DNA from: Wuchereria bancrofti
Lineage: Eukaryota; Nematoda; Chromadorea; Rhabditida; Onchocercidae
Direction of reading: 5' to 3'
Length of the DNA stretch: 64,000 nt
Assembly: GCA_005281725.1 (NCBI GenBank)
Contig: SSBO01000003.1
Location: 3,461,824 to 3,525,823, forward strand
Below, one piece after another: positions 23,401-35,233 of this stretch. Made by a program: the position numbers and the translations under genes. The notes under the pieces are model-generated. The model was not told the origin of the DNA and searched no databases. It saw nothing but the letters and a program-made list of their open reading frames with translations. Every line of letters starts with the position of its first letter. Position 1 is the first letter of the stretch.

Positions 23401-24306
23401 AAACTAATATTAATTAAAATTCAATTAAAAACCTTACAATTAAAATGGTTTATATTAATTAAAGCATTATTCTAAGAAATACATATCATACAATTTAACA
23501 TAAGCAAAGAAAAAACAGTCTTTGACTTCTTTGTTATGATATTACGCATCAAATACTGCCATTCCGTCATTCTCTAAATCATTAATCTTCAATTTTTAAA
23601 TGTTTACATGTGAACAGAAAATGTAATATAAAGTGGAACGATATCAAAGTGTTATCACCAACATACATTGATAAGGTTTGATCATTTCATTATTCTAATA
23701 ATTATTACCCATCAAAGCAAAAACCTTCGCTTTCACTTATTCATGCTATGTCCTCTTTTTTCTCATACCGTATTTGACTGTGTGATACAAACGATGACAA
23801 TCAAATTTTCAACTTTGAAACAATAATATCTCAATGTATCACTTTCTCATCCCACCCATCAATTTTTGCAAACTTTTTTTTTCAAGTCAAAACTTTCAAA
23901 AGAACGACCAATTTGTTCATTTCATCATCATTGCTATGTACACATATATATATGTGTATGTATGTATGTGTGTATGTGTCTGTCTGTGTGTGTGTGTAGA
24001 TTATTATTAAGTTAACTATTCCATCCGTATGAATTATCTTCAGCATACATTGATAAAGTCTGACCATTTATTAATTATTATATATATACGCAATTATTAA
24101 TTATTATTAATTAATAATTTTAAACAAACCTTTTCTTATAACGTGTCTATGAATTAAGTTAATTATTATTAAAATAAAGTAACAAACCATTTCTTCTACT
24201 TATGTATATAAATTAAGTATTGTTAAAATAAGTTTGTATATCTGCGCAAATTCTTGATATATTATTTCATCATCTACTTGTCTGTATTTTAATTAATTAA
24301 TTTTAG
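20464..24306. other. Very AT-rich gene-poor stretch, about 3.8 kb
   Basis: Dominated by A/T homopolymer runs, TAAT/ATTA words and TGATAA-like words. A minus-strand ORF 22837-22730 begins MEVVEKKAKYRASKRFLSAR and reaches a GTAAAT donor, so it might be a first exon, but no partner was found. A plus-strand ORF at 22220-22438 is AT-driven (Ile/Leu/Asn/Phe) and unsupported. A 13-bp word CATACATTGATAA recurs at about 23662 and 24044 with similar downstream sequence. I see no RNA gene or mobile element. Confidence 0.5.
23941..23998. repeat. TA/TG microsatellite
   Basis: ACATATATATATGTGTATG followed by TATG and TGTG runs up to base 23998. A compound simple repeat. The minus-strand ORF over it is a by-product of the repeat. 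Confidence 0.85.
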
Positions 24307-24309
24307 CAA

Positions 24310-27300
24310 ATGCAAAATCATTCACTCGGAATACTTGTTTTTCCCACTCGTCGATCGGATATTATTCTTGGCAATCCATCGTTGTTACATTATGGTTCCT
24401 ATAACAGGAGTAATTTCAATGACAATAAAAAATTGAATTATTTGGAAGAGAAAAACGTTGATTCCAGGAATTTATCCAACTCTACTAAAGATAATTTATC
24501 CTTACATTGTTATTTCTCCAAAATAAATTTAATTAATGCAATTAAAAAATTAAGTGAAAACCATCGAATCATATCAGTAATGTTTTAAGAAATGACACAA
24601 AGATAAAAGAAATTGTTGAGAAAAAAAAAACTTTGTCAAAGAGCATAAATTACAAATACAACAAATTAGAAATTCATTAAAAAACTGCAATATGTAACAA
24701 ATTAAAATCGAAACTAAAAGAAAATATGATGATAATTACTAAAAAAAAAGAAGAAAAATGAACTAATTAAATGGAAACTATCAAATCTACCAGATAGATT
24801 AAAATATTCAAAATTTTCGAAAAATAATCACTTCAAAAAAATTACTAAATTCTTTTTTTGATTTAATACCTCAAATGTTGAATTGGAATTTTCAATACCA
24901 CAATTACATCAATAAAATTCACAATTATTATTATTATTGAATAAAATTATCGAATAATGCATCGAAAGAAAAATAAAAATTTTTATTGAATTAATTCATT
25001 CAGTAGCGATCGTTAATGGAAAATAGATAATATAAGAGTGATTTTTTTCTTTTTTTGTTTTGTTTCGTTTGAAATTTATCATACCAACCTTTTTTTTTGA
25101 TATGTTTAAAGTTAACAATCAATATATTTAGCTATTTCGTGTGAAAAAATTTGAGAGAATGCATTATTGAATTAATTATTTGTGATAATTTAATTCTCAA
25201 AACTATTCCAACAATTTTCAAATATTTTCTTTATTACAATAATAACTTTTTAATTATTATATTTTGCTTAAATGATCAGTATTACTTATTGATATCACAA
25301 ATGTAACATTTTTTACATATGTTTATGTGAGAAAAATTAGCAAAAATTTTATAGATATATAATAAAAATAAAAATTATTCTAAAACAAAGGAAAAAAAAA
25401 AGATTTTAATCATTTGATTTTAATTCTTCTGTTAAATTTTAGATATTTGTCAACCATATAATGCTAATGAAATTGTGGACGAAATTTTAAGTGAATCGGA
25501 CAATGTATCATTGGACAGTGATAACAAAATACGAAATTCACAAGTAATTTGTTTTTTTTTTTTGCATTTCATTTTATTTTAAGTGTAATAAACTTCAGTA
25601 GCGTATTTTGTAAAAAATTTTTAATTTTTTCTCTTTTTCCTTTTCAAATTGAAATTATCACTGATCAAAAAGCTATTGGTAAATATATATTATCTGTACA
25701 TACGTACATACTTTATATGATGAATAAAACATGCAAATAACACGAATATCTCTTTGACCATTCTTTCTGAATAACTATTCAGTGCAACTACGAGTTTTAA
25801 GTGTAAACAATCATTAAATATCAGTAAGTATTAATTTATTCAGAATGTTTTCACTTTTTTAAATTAGCTTATTTGAAAGTTGCTTACAATCCATGTTGTT
25901 ATCTTTGTTTTCTCCTCAATTTCACTTGCTCTTAATTTTCTATTAAAAAACATTCTGTAGAGAAGTAAACAAGGAAAAAAAGTATTAGTGATAAGACAGA
26001 GTTTAAGAGTTGAATGATAAACTGATTTGCTTGCAGAAAATTACATCAGTATCAGACGATCTTTTGAATGATTCAAAATACTCTTCAACTTGTGAATATG
26101 GTAAAAAAAATTCGATTATTTAATTTCAAAGTTTCTTTAAATTATCACTATAATCTAACTATGTTAAGAAAAAAAAACTCTGATAAAATGTAATTTTTAT
26201 TTTCAACAATTTTAACTATTGAAAAATTCCATTTATTACCCAAAAAAACAAATCATAAATTCACATATATCAAAAAAAAATTTAATTTTAGATTTATTAT
26301 AGATAATTTACGAAATGCACGCAAAAATAAAGACAAAAAACGAGAATATGAAATTAAATCAAATAACAATAAAACAACTATTTCGATCACTGACCAGTTA
26401 ATTCAAGGTTTGTTATTTTAATTTTTTTTTTCATTAAAATATCTTTTTTTTAAAGCTATGATGGTTTAGATAATTGATACAAATTGCGACGACAACTGAT
26501 AATGTATTATTTTATTACTGATAAAATTAGGGATGATAAGTGATAATTCCTTACACATATTATTTTATTAGTGGGCAAAAGGTAGAGAGGAAAAGAAATG
26601 CAACATGAAAATTATATAATATAATGATTTTTTGATTATAGTTTATTAAATGGCTAAGATTTATGCTACATTTATCGTAAAATATTTTACTTACTCCTCT
26701 TTCGTACTTTATGTAATTTAGTATTTCGATCAAAATTTTATCCACTTCCAAAAAAAAAGTTGAATTGGAAATTCAATTAAGTGAAATTTAGCATAAAATG
26801 CTTTTAGAATTGAAACAATTACCGAATGGTATGATGTCACTGAAAGATTATAAACTAAAACAAAAGAATTTAATAAATGAACAGCAAGAATTGGTTTGTT
26901 ATTAGAACAATTTACTATTTGGTTTAATATCTTTAACAGAAATTTTAAAAATTTTGATGATTTTAATAAGAAATTTTAGTGATAAAATTTTAATAATCTA
27001 CAAAATATTTCATATTTAACAAATTCAAATAAAATGCAAATATTCTAGTGTATCGTGTTGTCACAATATCGTTTTAATTTATTCCAGGAATTTAGAAATA
27101 AAAAAAGAGGAACAAAAACAAAAATATGATGGAATTCTGCTCAACACATTCCAATATCATTTCAGACGAAAAGAATTTAAAAAATGTCAAAACGATTCAT
27201 ATTGTTTTATTGCTAAAAAAAAATAATTTCGTAAGATTTTTAATTTAACTTTTTTCATTCCTAAAATTACAGCTGGAAATTGATATTGAAATGATAAAAA

Positions 27301-27816
27301 AGGCATGTACACCAGATAAATACATTAATCAAGTACCAGAATTCATTAATGGAACAACAAAACCATTGCCAATATGGAAAAGGCAAATGTTAGCACGAAA
27401 AATTGCTAATGAAGATATGCAAAAGAAAGAGGATGAATTTCGAGTTAAAATTTTCAATTTTTATTATTTATTGAAATAAAAGCTCATAATGTGTTGTGCA
27501 TAGGAATTATTGATTGATTGAAATTAATTCTTACAGTGTATAACAGATACTAATCAAATGAAATTAACAATAGATATAATTTTCTCTTTTGAAACTTTTA
27601 ACATTATTAATAATTAATGAAATATTAAATAAATATCATGAATAATTAATGAAATGAAACAATTAATGAAACACAGAAAACATAATTTATGAAATATTGG
27701 TTAGTGAAGTAATCAATCAATTCAAAAATTTAATTTATACAATTATCAAATTGCAGAGAAAATTTGATGAATGGAAAGCACAATTCTATCCAATAGGATA
27801 TAAGCCAAAATGTTAA
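24310..27816 (+). CDS. Unrecognised seven-exon protein with C-terminal WKRQML motif
   Basis: Exons 24310-24553, 25443-25543, 26037-26100, 26303-26407, 26808-26893, 27273-27443 and 27757-27816 join in phase to 276 residues. The start follows TTTTAG at 24306 by three bases. The N-terminal third is Asn/Ser-rich (FPTRRSDIILGNPSLL...). Acidic (NEIVDEILSESDNVSLDSD) and then basic, probably disordered segments follow. The C-terminal 75 residues look most constrained: KKACTPDKYINQVPEF, LPIWKRQMLARKIANED (W235) and a final KFDEWKAQFYPIGYKPKC. The PxWKRxxLxRK pattern resembles short actin- or partner-binding motifs of espin and phostensin/taperin-type proteins; that is a weak inference. No signal peptide or membrane span. 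Upstream exons cannot be excluded. The donor of exon 1 (TTAA|GTGAAA) is chosen for phase; a GTAATG 23 bases on is out of phase. Confidence 0.6.
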
Positions 27817-29617
27817 GAAAGAATGGATAAGTGATAATGATATAAATGATAACTATTATTGGTGCCGTTTTGCTTTTATTTTGAAAGTGAAAATATTTTT
27901 ATTTGGATTTTATATGCGTTTCTATGAGAGAAAGAAGAAGTATTGAAAAGATGGAATTTTTATTTTGCAATATTACAAATTATTCCAATAAGTTTTTTTC
28001 AAATGTATCATTTTTTTTCTTTTTTTTTAAATACTCATTCTGATATATTGTCATTATCTGTTGATTTTTTTTCTTTTTAAATCTTTTTATCAGTATAACT
28101 TTTTATCAGTTTTAATTGATAATTTTCATTACTCATTTTAACAAATTGTCTTTTTTCTTTTTTTTCGTTTTATTTTCAATTAAAAATGAACAAATTAATG
28201 AAAAAAATTCAAAAAAAAAAACCTGCAGTTTACTGCACTGAACGAAAAAAAAAGTTTTTTTCATATATACTATATGTATTAATTGCTGAAATAATGGAAG
28301 ATTGATAAATTAACGAAATTTTAAAATAACTTTATTGTATCATTCTACAAGCTATCAATGAGAGATAATTATCAATAAGTGATAATCATAGATGCGTTCA
28401 ATTCTCTCAATAAAAACGACAATATTGAAGAATATGGACAGGGTACTTAATTTATTTGTTTCATTTAAAATTGAAAAAGTAATTTAAAATTAGTCATTAA
28501 AATATATTTCAGAATATTTGAGCAAAAGTTATTATTGCCAAACACTGCATTTCATATCTTTTATCGCTAGTATTGCATCCATTTATGCATTTACATCCAT
28601 TTAATTTCTAGAGTTCCTATCAATTATCATATCTGTAAATCTTGCATGAAGAATTATTCGCTTTTTTTATGGAAACTGGAATTTGGACAATTGATAAACA
28701 ATTGATAAATGACAAAAAAAAGTTGATAAAAAAAGGTCAGTATTCTCCTACTTTGTGATAAATTTATCTACACTTATTTTAAGATATGTAATTGAATTAT
28801 TTTCAATGAATTATTCTTAAATTTCTAAAAATTGGCACAAAAAAATCATCAGAAATTTTCCAATCTTTCATTACATGATCTGATTTTAAAAAAAAGAAGT
28901 CAATGATTGATGATAAACTGATTCTTTTGAAAATTAAAGAGTAAATTGATCTGAATAAACCAAGCAAACAGATAAACTTACACGAAAATTGTCGAAAAAA
29001 AATAACATCTACATAATTTAAAGGAATTTAAAACTGAATTTAAATTGGCTAAACTTATCTAATTCATTAAGTAGTAGAGTCGCAAAAAATTTTCAATTGA
29101 TAAATCAAATTAATTCTAAATTACTTATAATTCTAATGAAACCTTAAATTTTTAAAGCTAAAAATCATTGTAGAATGAAAGGAACTGTTTACCTTCCTCA
29201 TTGTCCACTCTTTGTTGACAAATTTTCCGAAGAACAAGAAAGTTGCATAGCGCTCCCAATTACGGTCAGCTTCGCTATTTGTGATCATTTTCGCCGAGTT
29301 AACTCCGTAATATTTTGGGAGTTTCGAGTTAGAGTTGCTGATAAGTGAGTTTGTAATATTGCTTTTGATAATTTAAATGATAAATTTTGATAACGATGAG
29401 TTAGTGATAATGACTTAGTAAGACTTTCGAAAGTTTCACCTCTAATTATTGTGAGAAGTTAAAGAGGTGAATTTGGTTAGATTGATGGAAATGCTAGAAT
29501 GTTATGAGTTAAGTTAAAACTCACTTGTAGTAACAGTAAAGATATTAACATTAGTTAATTTGCATGCAAAAATTTAGTTCTGTCATCTAGATTTATTCGT
29601 TTTGAATTTTTTTAGAG
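27817..29617. other. Intergenic stretch before PPIL2
   Basis: Mostly AT-rich with poly-T runs. Bases 29177-29350 stand out as richer in G+C and open on both strands: plus strand 57 codons from ATG 29177, minus strand MITNSEADRNWERYATFLFF... from ATG at about 29290 to a GTAAAC donor near 29192. The minus reading could be the first exon of a divergent gene, but I found no second exon. It may instead be PPIL2 promoter or outron sequence. Confidence 0.35.
29614..29615 (+). promoter_or_regulatory. Predicted trans-splice acceptor of PPIL2
   Basis: TTTTTTTAG ending two bases before the ATG at 29618 (the AG at 29616-29617, directly adjacent to the ATG, is an alternative). No earlier exon is needed by the protein family. 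Confidence 0.5.
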
Positions 29618-32600
29618 ATGGGAAAGAAGCAACATCAGAAAGATAAGCTGTAAGTTGGTTTTCAATCAAATTTTATTAACTGAAAATACATCGATATTTT
29701 TTCTTGCACAGTTTTTGTTTAATGTTGGAGTAATTGTTGAATTTATTTTATGTATGAAATTTGAAATTCTCTGTTTACCTTTTCTCGCATGGTGAAGAAC
29801 TTATTTTATTCATCTTTTTAACGTAAGAATTTCTGTGCTAATATTTCTCAACCAAGTAGTTATGAAAAGCAAAAAGGAAATAAGTGAAAAAAGTAGAAGG
29901 GAATTTAATGTTGTTGCAAGTACCGAATAACACAATGACGAGGTGAATTAATAGTGAAAGAACAGTGCAATATTTTAATTAATTTGATTAAATTTTTTTT
30001 ATTCCTGTATTTCCAGTTGTGTTTTTTTTTCTTATTATTTCTGTTTCTGCCTTCTTTTTACTCCAACTTCTTAACTAGGAATACCTAGGAATAACTAGGA
30101 GATTTTTTTCCAGGTATTTGACAACTACCGAATGGAAAGAAACTTATGGCGGCCATAAAGATGGTATATTTTTCTATAAGAAGTTGATGAATAATGAAAA
30201 TGGATTGATTTATATTTTGAAAATCATTTACCAGTTGATTTCATATTGATGTTCAATGTTTGGATGGCATGAAATTTCACTTTAACTTAACGTTATGATC
30301 AAGAAAAGGAAAGAATTTCATAAATACTTTATAATTTTAGTAATATATTGAACTGGTAAAAAATTTCTATGAATATTTTAGTGGTCACTTTAAGATTATA
30401 AGAAAATCTTACAGATACTGGTAAGCGAATGCAACGTGCGCTGTTCAAACGTTTGCCTATTACGCATTGCTCCCTATCATTACTACCGTTTGAGGATCCT
30501 GTTTGTTCACGAGATGGAATCATTTTTGATTTGACGTATGGATTAAGATTTCTGTTCTTATATAATGATTTTCAAATATAGGATTTTTGATCAAATTCTT
30601 GTTGAAGGTGAAATTTTGCAAAAAAACCACTCATGTTTTTCCATTCAGTCACCTTTATTCCAAAGACTTTTCCTCCGCTGTTTTATTTATTTTAGCCCTA
30701 CACAAGAATCGCAAACTTCTTTGTGTTTATTTACTAGTTTTAAACATTTACAAACAAACAAACAAGTGGTGGAAAGAAGAGAAATACAAGAAAGGAAATT
30801 CGCTTTTCCTTTGCAACTCTGTAATTTCTTGGTAAAAAACTTTTTCCAGACAAATTATTCCGTATCTAAAGAAGTATGGTATTAATCCAGTAACTGGCAA
30901 AAAAATGACAGCGAAAGAATTGATTCATCTAAAATTCGACAAAGACAGTGATGGTAAAGATTATTTTTGACCACTATTTGCTTTGAGTATTAGTTGAAAA
31001 TAGCTTATTTTTTTTTAGAGTTCGTATTAGGAGGAAATGGTTTGTAGTTCTTGCCATGCTTCATATCTGAGTTTTCACTAATCAGTTGTTGTGAATATGG
31101 ATGTACTTTTCATATTTATGAGAATTTCAAATCATTCAGAAGGGAAGTCACAAGAGATTAGTCATAGATGTTGCACTAATTGATATGCAAATGTTTTGCG
31201 ATTGCATAATATTTGTTATTTGTTTAATGCATTGATAATCAGCTAGAATACTTCTGTATCCTTATATTGTGAAGTTTTCTATATTTTAGGTAATTTTCGA
31301 TGTCCTGTTACCTTTCGTGTCTTCACACCCACAAGTCATATTGTGACCATCTGTCAAACAGGAAATGTATACTCTCTTGAGGCTATCGAAGAATTAAACT
31401 TGAAACCAGGACATCTGAGAGATCTTCTGACCGACGAACCATTTCAAAGAAAGGATATCGTGACGCTGCAGGCATGGAAACTTTTAAATTCATTCCATAC
31501 TTTTATGATACTGTAGCGGGTATTACCTGACATAACTGAGCACGTGTGACTTACGTTTAGGTTCTCACTAAAATTATTTCTTAAGTTATTTCTTGTACTT
31601 CTTCGAAATTTCTTGGTTAGTTCATATCAACTAGTCTATAAGAGGTCAATCAAGTAAGGAATTAGACTCAATTACAAGTGATGGAAACAGTTCTGTTTGG
31701 CAAAATATCTATGCATTATATAGATTTCCTCAAGTTTTTTTTTTCTTTTTTCAGGATCCGAATCATTTGGAAAAGTTTAACATTGAACAGTTTCATCATG
31801 TAAAACTGGATTTGAAAACGAAATCTCAAATTGAAGCTGAAAAGAAAGCTATGGAAGATCCGAAATTTTATATCCGACGAATGAATAATGAAACTAAAGA
31901 AATTTTGGAAAAGCTAGCGAAAGAATATGTTCCAGCGGTAAATTTAAACGGTCTTTTATAACTTGAAACTGATAATGGTTGCGCTTAAAAATTGTATGGT
32001 CCAGTGATTGGGAGATCGAATTTAATTCTGGAATGAGAAAAAACTTTTTATCTGTGCATTGATACTTCACAAATTTCAATTTCGATCATTTTTTTTCAAA
32101 ACCAAATTCTATTTTTATAAAATCCAAAAGTCATTTAGAAAATTGAAGAAACAGAAGAAGAAGAAGCAGATGAAGTTAATGCAGCACATTACAGTCAAGG
32201 TCGTGTAGCTGCAGGGTTGACATCTACGATGATGGAGCCTATAACACAGCAGAAGGCAGCTGTACTTGATGCTGATACCGTCAAGTAAACAAAAACTTTT
32301 TCAGATATTGTATTTCCTAAAATTGTGAGTGATGATAGTTTGTCGTAATTTTTCCAAGTTTTAGAGAGTTTCTGGAATATGGGCTGTTTTAATAGTTGTG
32401 GCTTTTATCCTATACAGATATACTTCTCTCATTCTTATTTTCAGATATGCAAGGGTGAACAAGAATGGTTATGTAAGAATTATAACTAATTATGGTGCAA
32501 TAAATCTTGAATTATATTGCAAAGATGTACCAAGAGCTTGCGAAAACTTCATCAAGCATTGCAAAAGTGGTTACTACAATAATACCAAGTTTCATCGAGT

Positions 32601-33807
32601 CATTCGGAATTTTATGGTGAAATTTCAAAATATTCCATTACAATTCTTTATTATAAATATGGAGCTTATTACCAGATCCTATCAGTAGCACTACGATATC
32701 AGTTTCAAATTATTGCTCTACTGAAAAACTGAAAAATTTTCAGTAATTATTACATGAAAAACTTAGGAAGTAAGTTATAAATTACTGGATAGAATAAAGT
32801 AAATTTATACGGAAGAATTTATAATTTAGATGCAAGGAGGTGATCCGACAGGTACCGGCAAAGGAGGTGATTCTATTTGGGGAAAGCCTTTTAAAGATGA
32901 AATCATACGATCATTTAGTCATAATCAACGTGGCATATTAAGTATGGCAAATCAGGGAACGGACACGAATAAATCGCAGTTGTAAGTATTGTGGATTTTT
33001 TGAAAAATATTTCTCTGGTAGTGTACTGTGTACTTTAAGTCTAAGGAATGTCACGTACTTCATCGAATAACATTGTGAATTAACTGTTTATCCGATTATA
33101 GCATAGTTTTCAATGATACTTTTTTAGCTTTATTACTTTCCGATCATGCAGTTACCTAGACGGTAAACATAGTATTTTTGGACGGGTTGTGGGAGGTACC
33201 GGAACATTGGCCGCTATTGAAAGGGTAGAAACTGATGAAGGCAGCCGTCCAATTGTAAGTTTTTTTGACTTGAGAGTCTTGCATATTTGAGCAATGAAAG
33301 GTTTGAATTCATTATTTGTTTTTCAGGCAGATGTATTTTTTCTTAACTCAGAAATTTTTGTTGACCCTTTCGAAGAGGCTGAAGCAGCGGTAGCGAAAGA
33401 AAGAGAAAATATTCGCTTAGCGAAAACTAATCAAGAAAGTGGTATGAATCTAGCTCTTTTATACTCGAGTAAGGGATTGAATTTCCAGAATTGAGGATTG
33501 TTTGCGTGGAATTTTTTACGTTGCAGATGAGATGCCCTGTAATAAGTATCTGAAGCATGCTTTGATAACTTTTTGCATGTAGATAAATGGGAATCTGTAA
33601 CTTCCAATTTCAGAAATGACAGTAAGTGAGCCAACTATAGCAGCACAAATCCCAAAACCGAAGGAATATGGTACTGGTGTTGGAAAATATATAAATTTGC
33701 CAGAATTAGTTGTCGCGACGAAGCGCATGGCGGATGTCACCGAATTTGGTATAGCTAAAAAAACTGTTAAGCCAAATCAGATTTTTGGTGATTTTTCATC
33801 TTGGTAG
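29618..33807 (+). CDS. mog-6: U-box/cyclophilin protein PPIL2 (MOG-6/CYN-4)
   Basis: Twelve exons (29618-29649, 30114-30163, 30415-30535, 30850-30953, 31290-31471, 31755-31937, 32139-32284, 32445-32616, 32830-32981, 33128-33254, 33327-33441, 33614-33807) encode 525 residues (human PPIL2 520). N-terminal [11 protein letters not shown] and the U-box region (about 35-165: [47 protein letters not shown]) are followed by the cyclophilin domain (about 280-435: [42 protein letters not shown]) and the conserved end FGDFSSW. The residue equivalent to the cyclophilin A active-site Trp lies in [11 protein letters not shown] and is not Trp, as in other PPIL2 proteins, so prolyl isomerase activity is doubtful. 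PPIL2 belongs to the spliceosome; the C. elegans orthologue MOG-6 is needed for the sperm-to-oocyte switch. The exon 5 donor is GC (CAG|GCATGG). Confidence 0.95.
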
Positions 33808-35233
33808 AAAAAAAGTGAAGCTTCCAGAGAATTTTCTCCACAGATCTGGAAGAGAGAACACACTGTAGATGAAATCGAATAATGTATGAAATAAATTCTT
33901 ACTGAAATATAGTTTTACATTACATAAAAAAATGCTTGTTACACAAGAGAATGTGAATAGATTTAATGCGTATAAAAAGGTTTTGCAATCATAATTTATT
34001 CACAACGGATGTACATTAGATGAAGAAAACAAAAAGAGAAATATCAGAAGTTCAACTGAATGTAGAGTGCCCATAAAATTTTACGAGAGGATCAAGAAAT
34101 TACACAGTCTTACCGTGTCAAGCGCTCATGTATCAAATGTAATACAGGAAAGGAGCACATAACTTTCAGAGTCGGTACTTTTAAAAGAATGAAAAGAAAA
34201 AAGTGAAAAAATGACATTGCGTGATGTGACATCACGCGAGGTACTTGATGCACTCCTCATCTTTTTTCGCCAATAAGTACTATTATGTACACAGCAAAAA
34301 TTCATCTGAGAAGTAACTAATTATACATTGAAAGCACAATAAAACTCCAGAAGAGGAAATCTATCGTACATCAAATTATGAATATCCTTCTGTTGGCAGT
34401 TTACGGTCAGAATGTATAATAATACTAAGTGTTATTATAGCTTCCAAAGCAATTTCTGAGTTAGAGCAAGTGGCTTTATAAAGTAAATTTGGCGCATATT
34501 TAGCAAAAACTAGCATAAGTCTATCTGGTATTATTTACTGCATAATTTGAATTAACTCAATTAACTTTTGCTTAATGACAGGAGGTATATGTCAGTAGTT
34601 TCCATTGCCATAAGAATAACCAACTTTCTAAAAGGATACTACTTAACAAATGAAAGATAAAATGCTTTTGCTGAACTAAATAAGCATTTATTCCTTAATC
34701 CCTACCTATTTTATCTATTAAGCGTGCAAATTCATTGTACTTACTACTGGCACGACCTTAAAAAAAAAGAAATTTAAAAATCAAAAATGATATCATCCAC
34801 TGCCGAGATTATAAAAATTACAACACTTGCAATATGGAACTCGTACACTGTGGAGAACAATGGGAGATAAAAGCATGAAAAGTTTGTGGTCTGAAAAAAA
34901 AACCTAATACACTCAATCCGTTATGAATGGGACTTTCTAACCAAAATAAAAGCTTAGTCTTGGAAATTAAATGAAAAATAGCCTTCCCAACTGAAAAAAG
35001 AAAAACAACAACAATAATAAGACAGAGTGACCGTGTACAGCCGCACTTTTCGAAACCAATGCTTTAAAAATTAGTTAAGTTGGGCCGAGTTTTTTAGAAA
35101 ACCAATCCAGTCAAGTGAAAATCTCAGCAAAAGTTCATTCAAATGATAAGATTAGAGCTTTCTATTAAATCCCAAAAAATACTATCTTACAATCCATCCG
35201 TGTTCTATAGAATTTTCCGACATAACTTGATTA
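33808..35233. other. Convergent 3' region between PPIL2 and PAIP1
   Basis: No gene is supported. It holds a candidate PPIL2 poly(A) signal AATAAA at 33890-33895 and a small hairpin at 34219-34237 (GCGTGATG and its complement around TGA). The rest should be the two 3' UTRs. The plus-strand ORF 35143-35391 is the shadow of the last PAIP1 exon. Confidence 0.5.
33890..33895 (+). terminator. Candidate poly(A) signal of PPIL2
   Basis: AATAAA 83 bases after the PPIL2 stop codon, a usual distance for nematode 3' ends. Confidence 0.6.

Noticed and set aside
27088..27135. Possible extra exon after TTATTCCAG in the 24.3-27.8 kb gene.
   Set aside because: It reaches a stop after 13 codons with no donor before it, whereas direct joining of 26893 to 27273 keeps the phase.
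30565..30885. 106-codon plus-strand ORF in a PPIL2 intron.
   Set aside because: It overlaps the intron and the start of exon 4 in another frame; composition is Phe/Leu/Lys-rich and there is no independent splice support.
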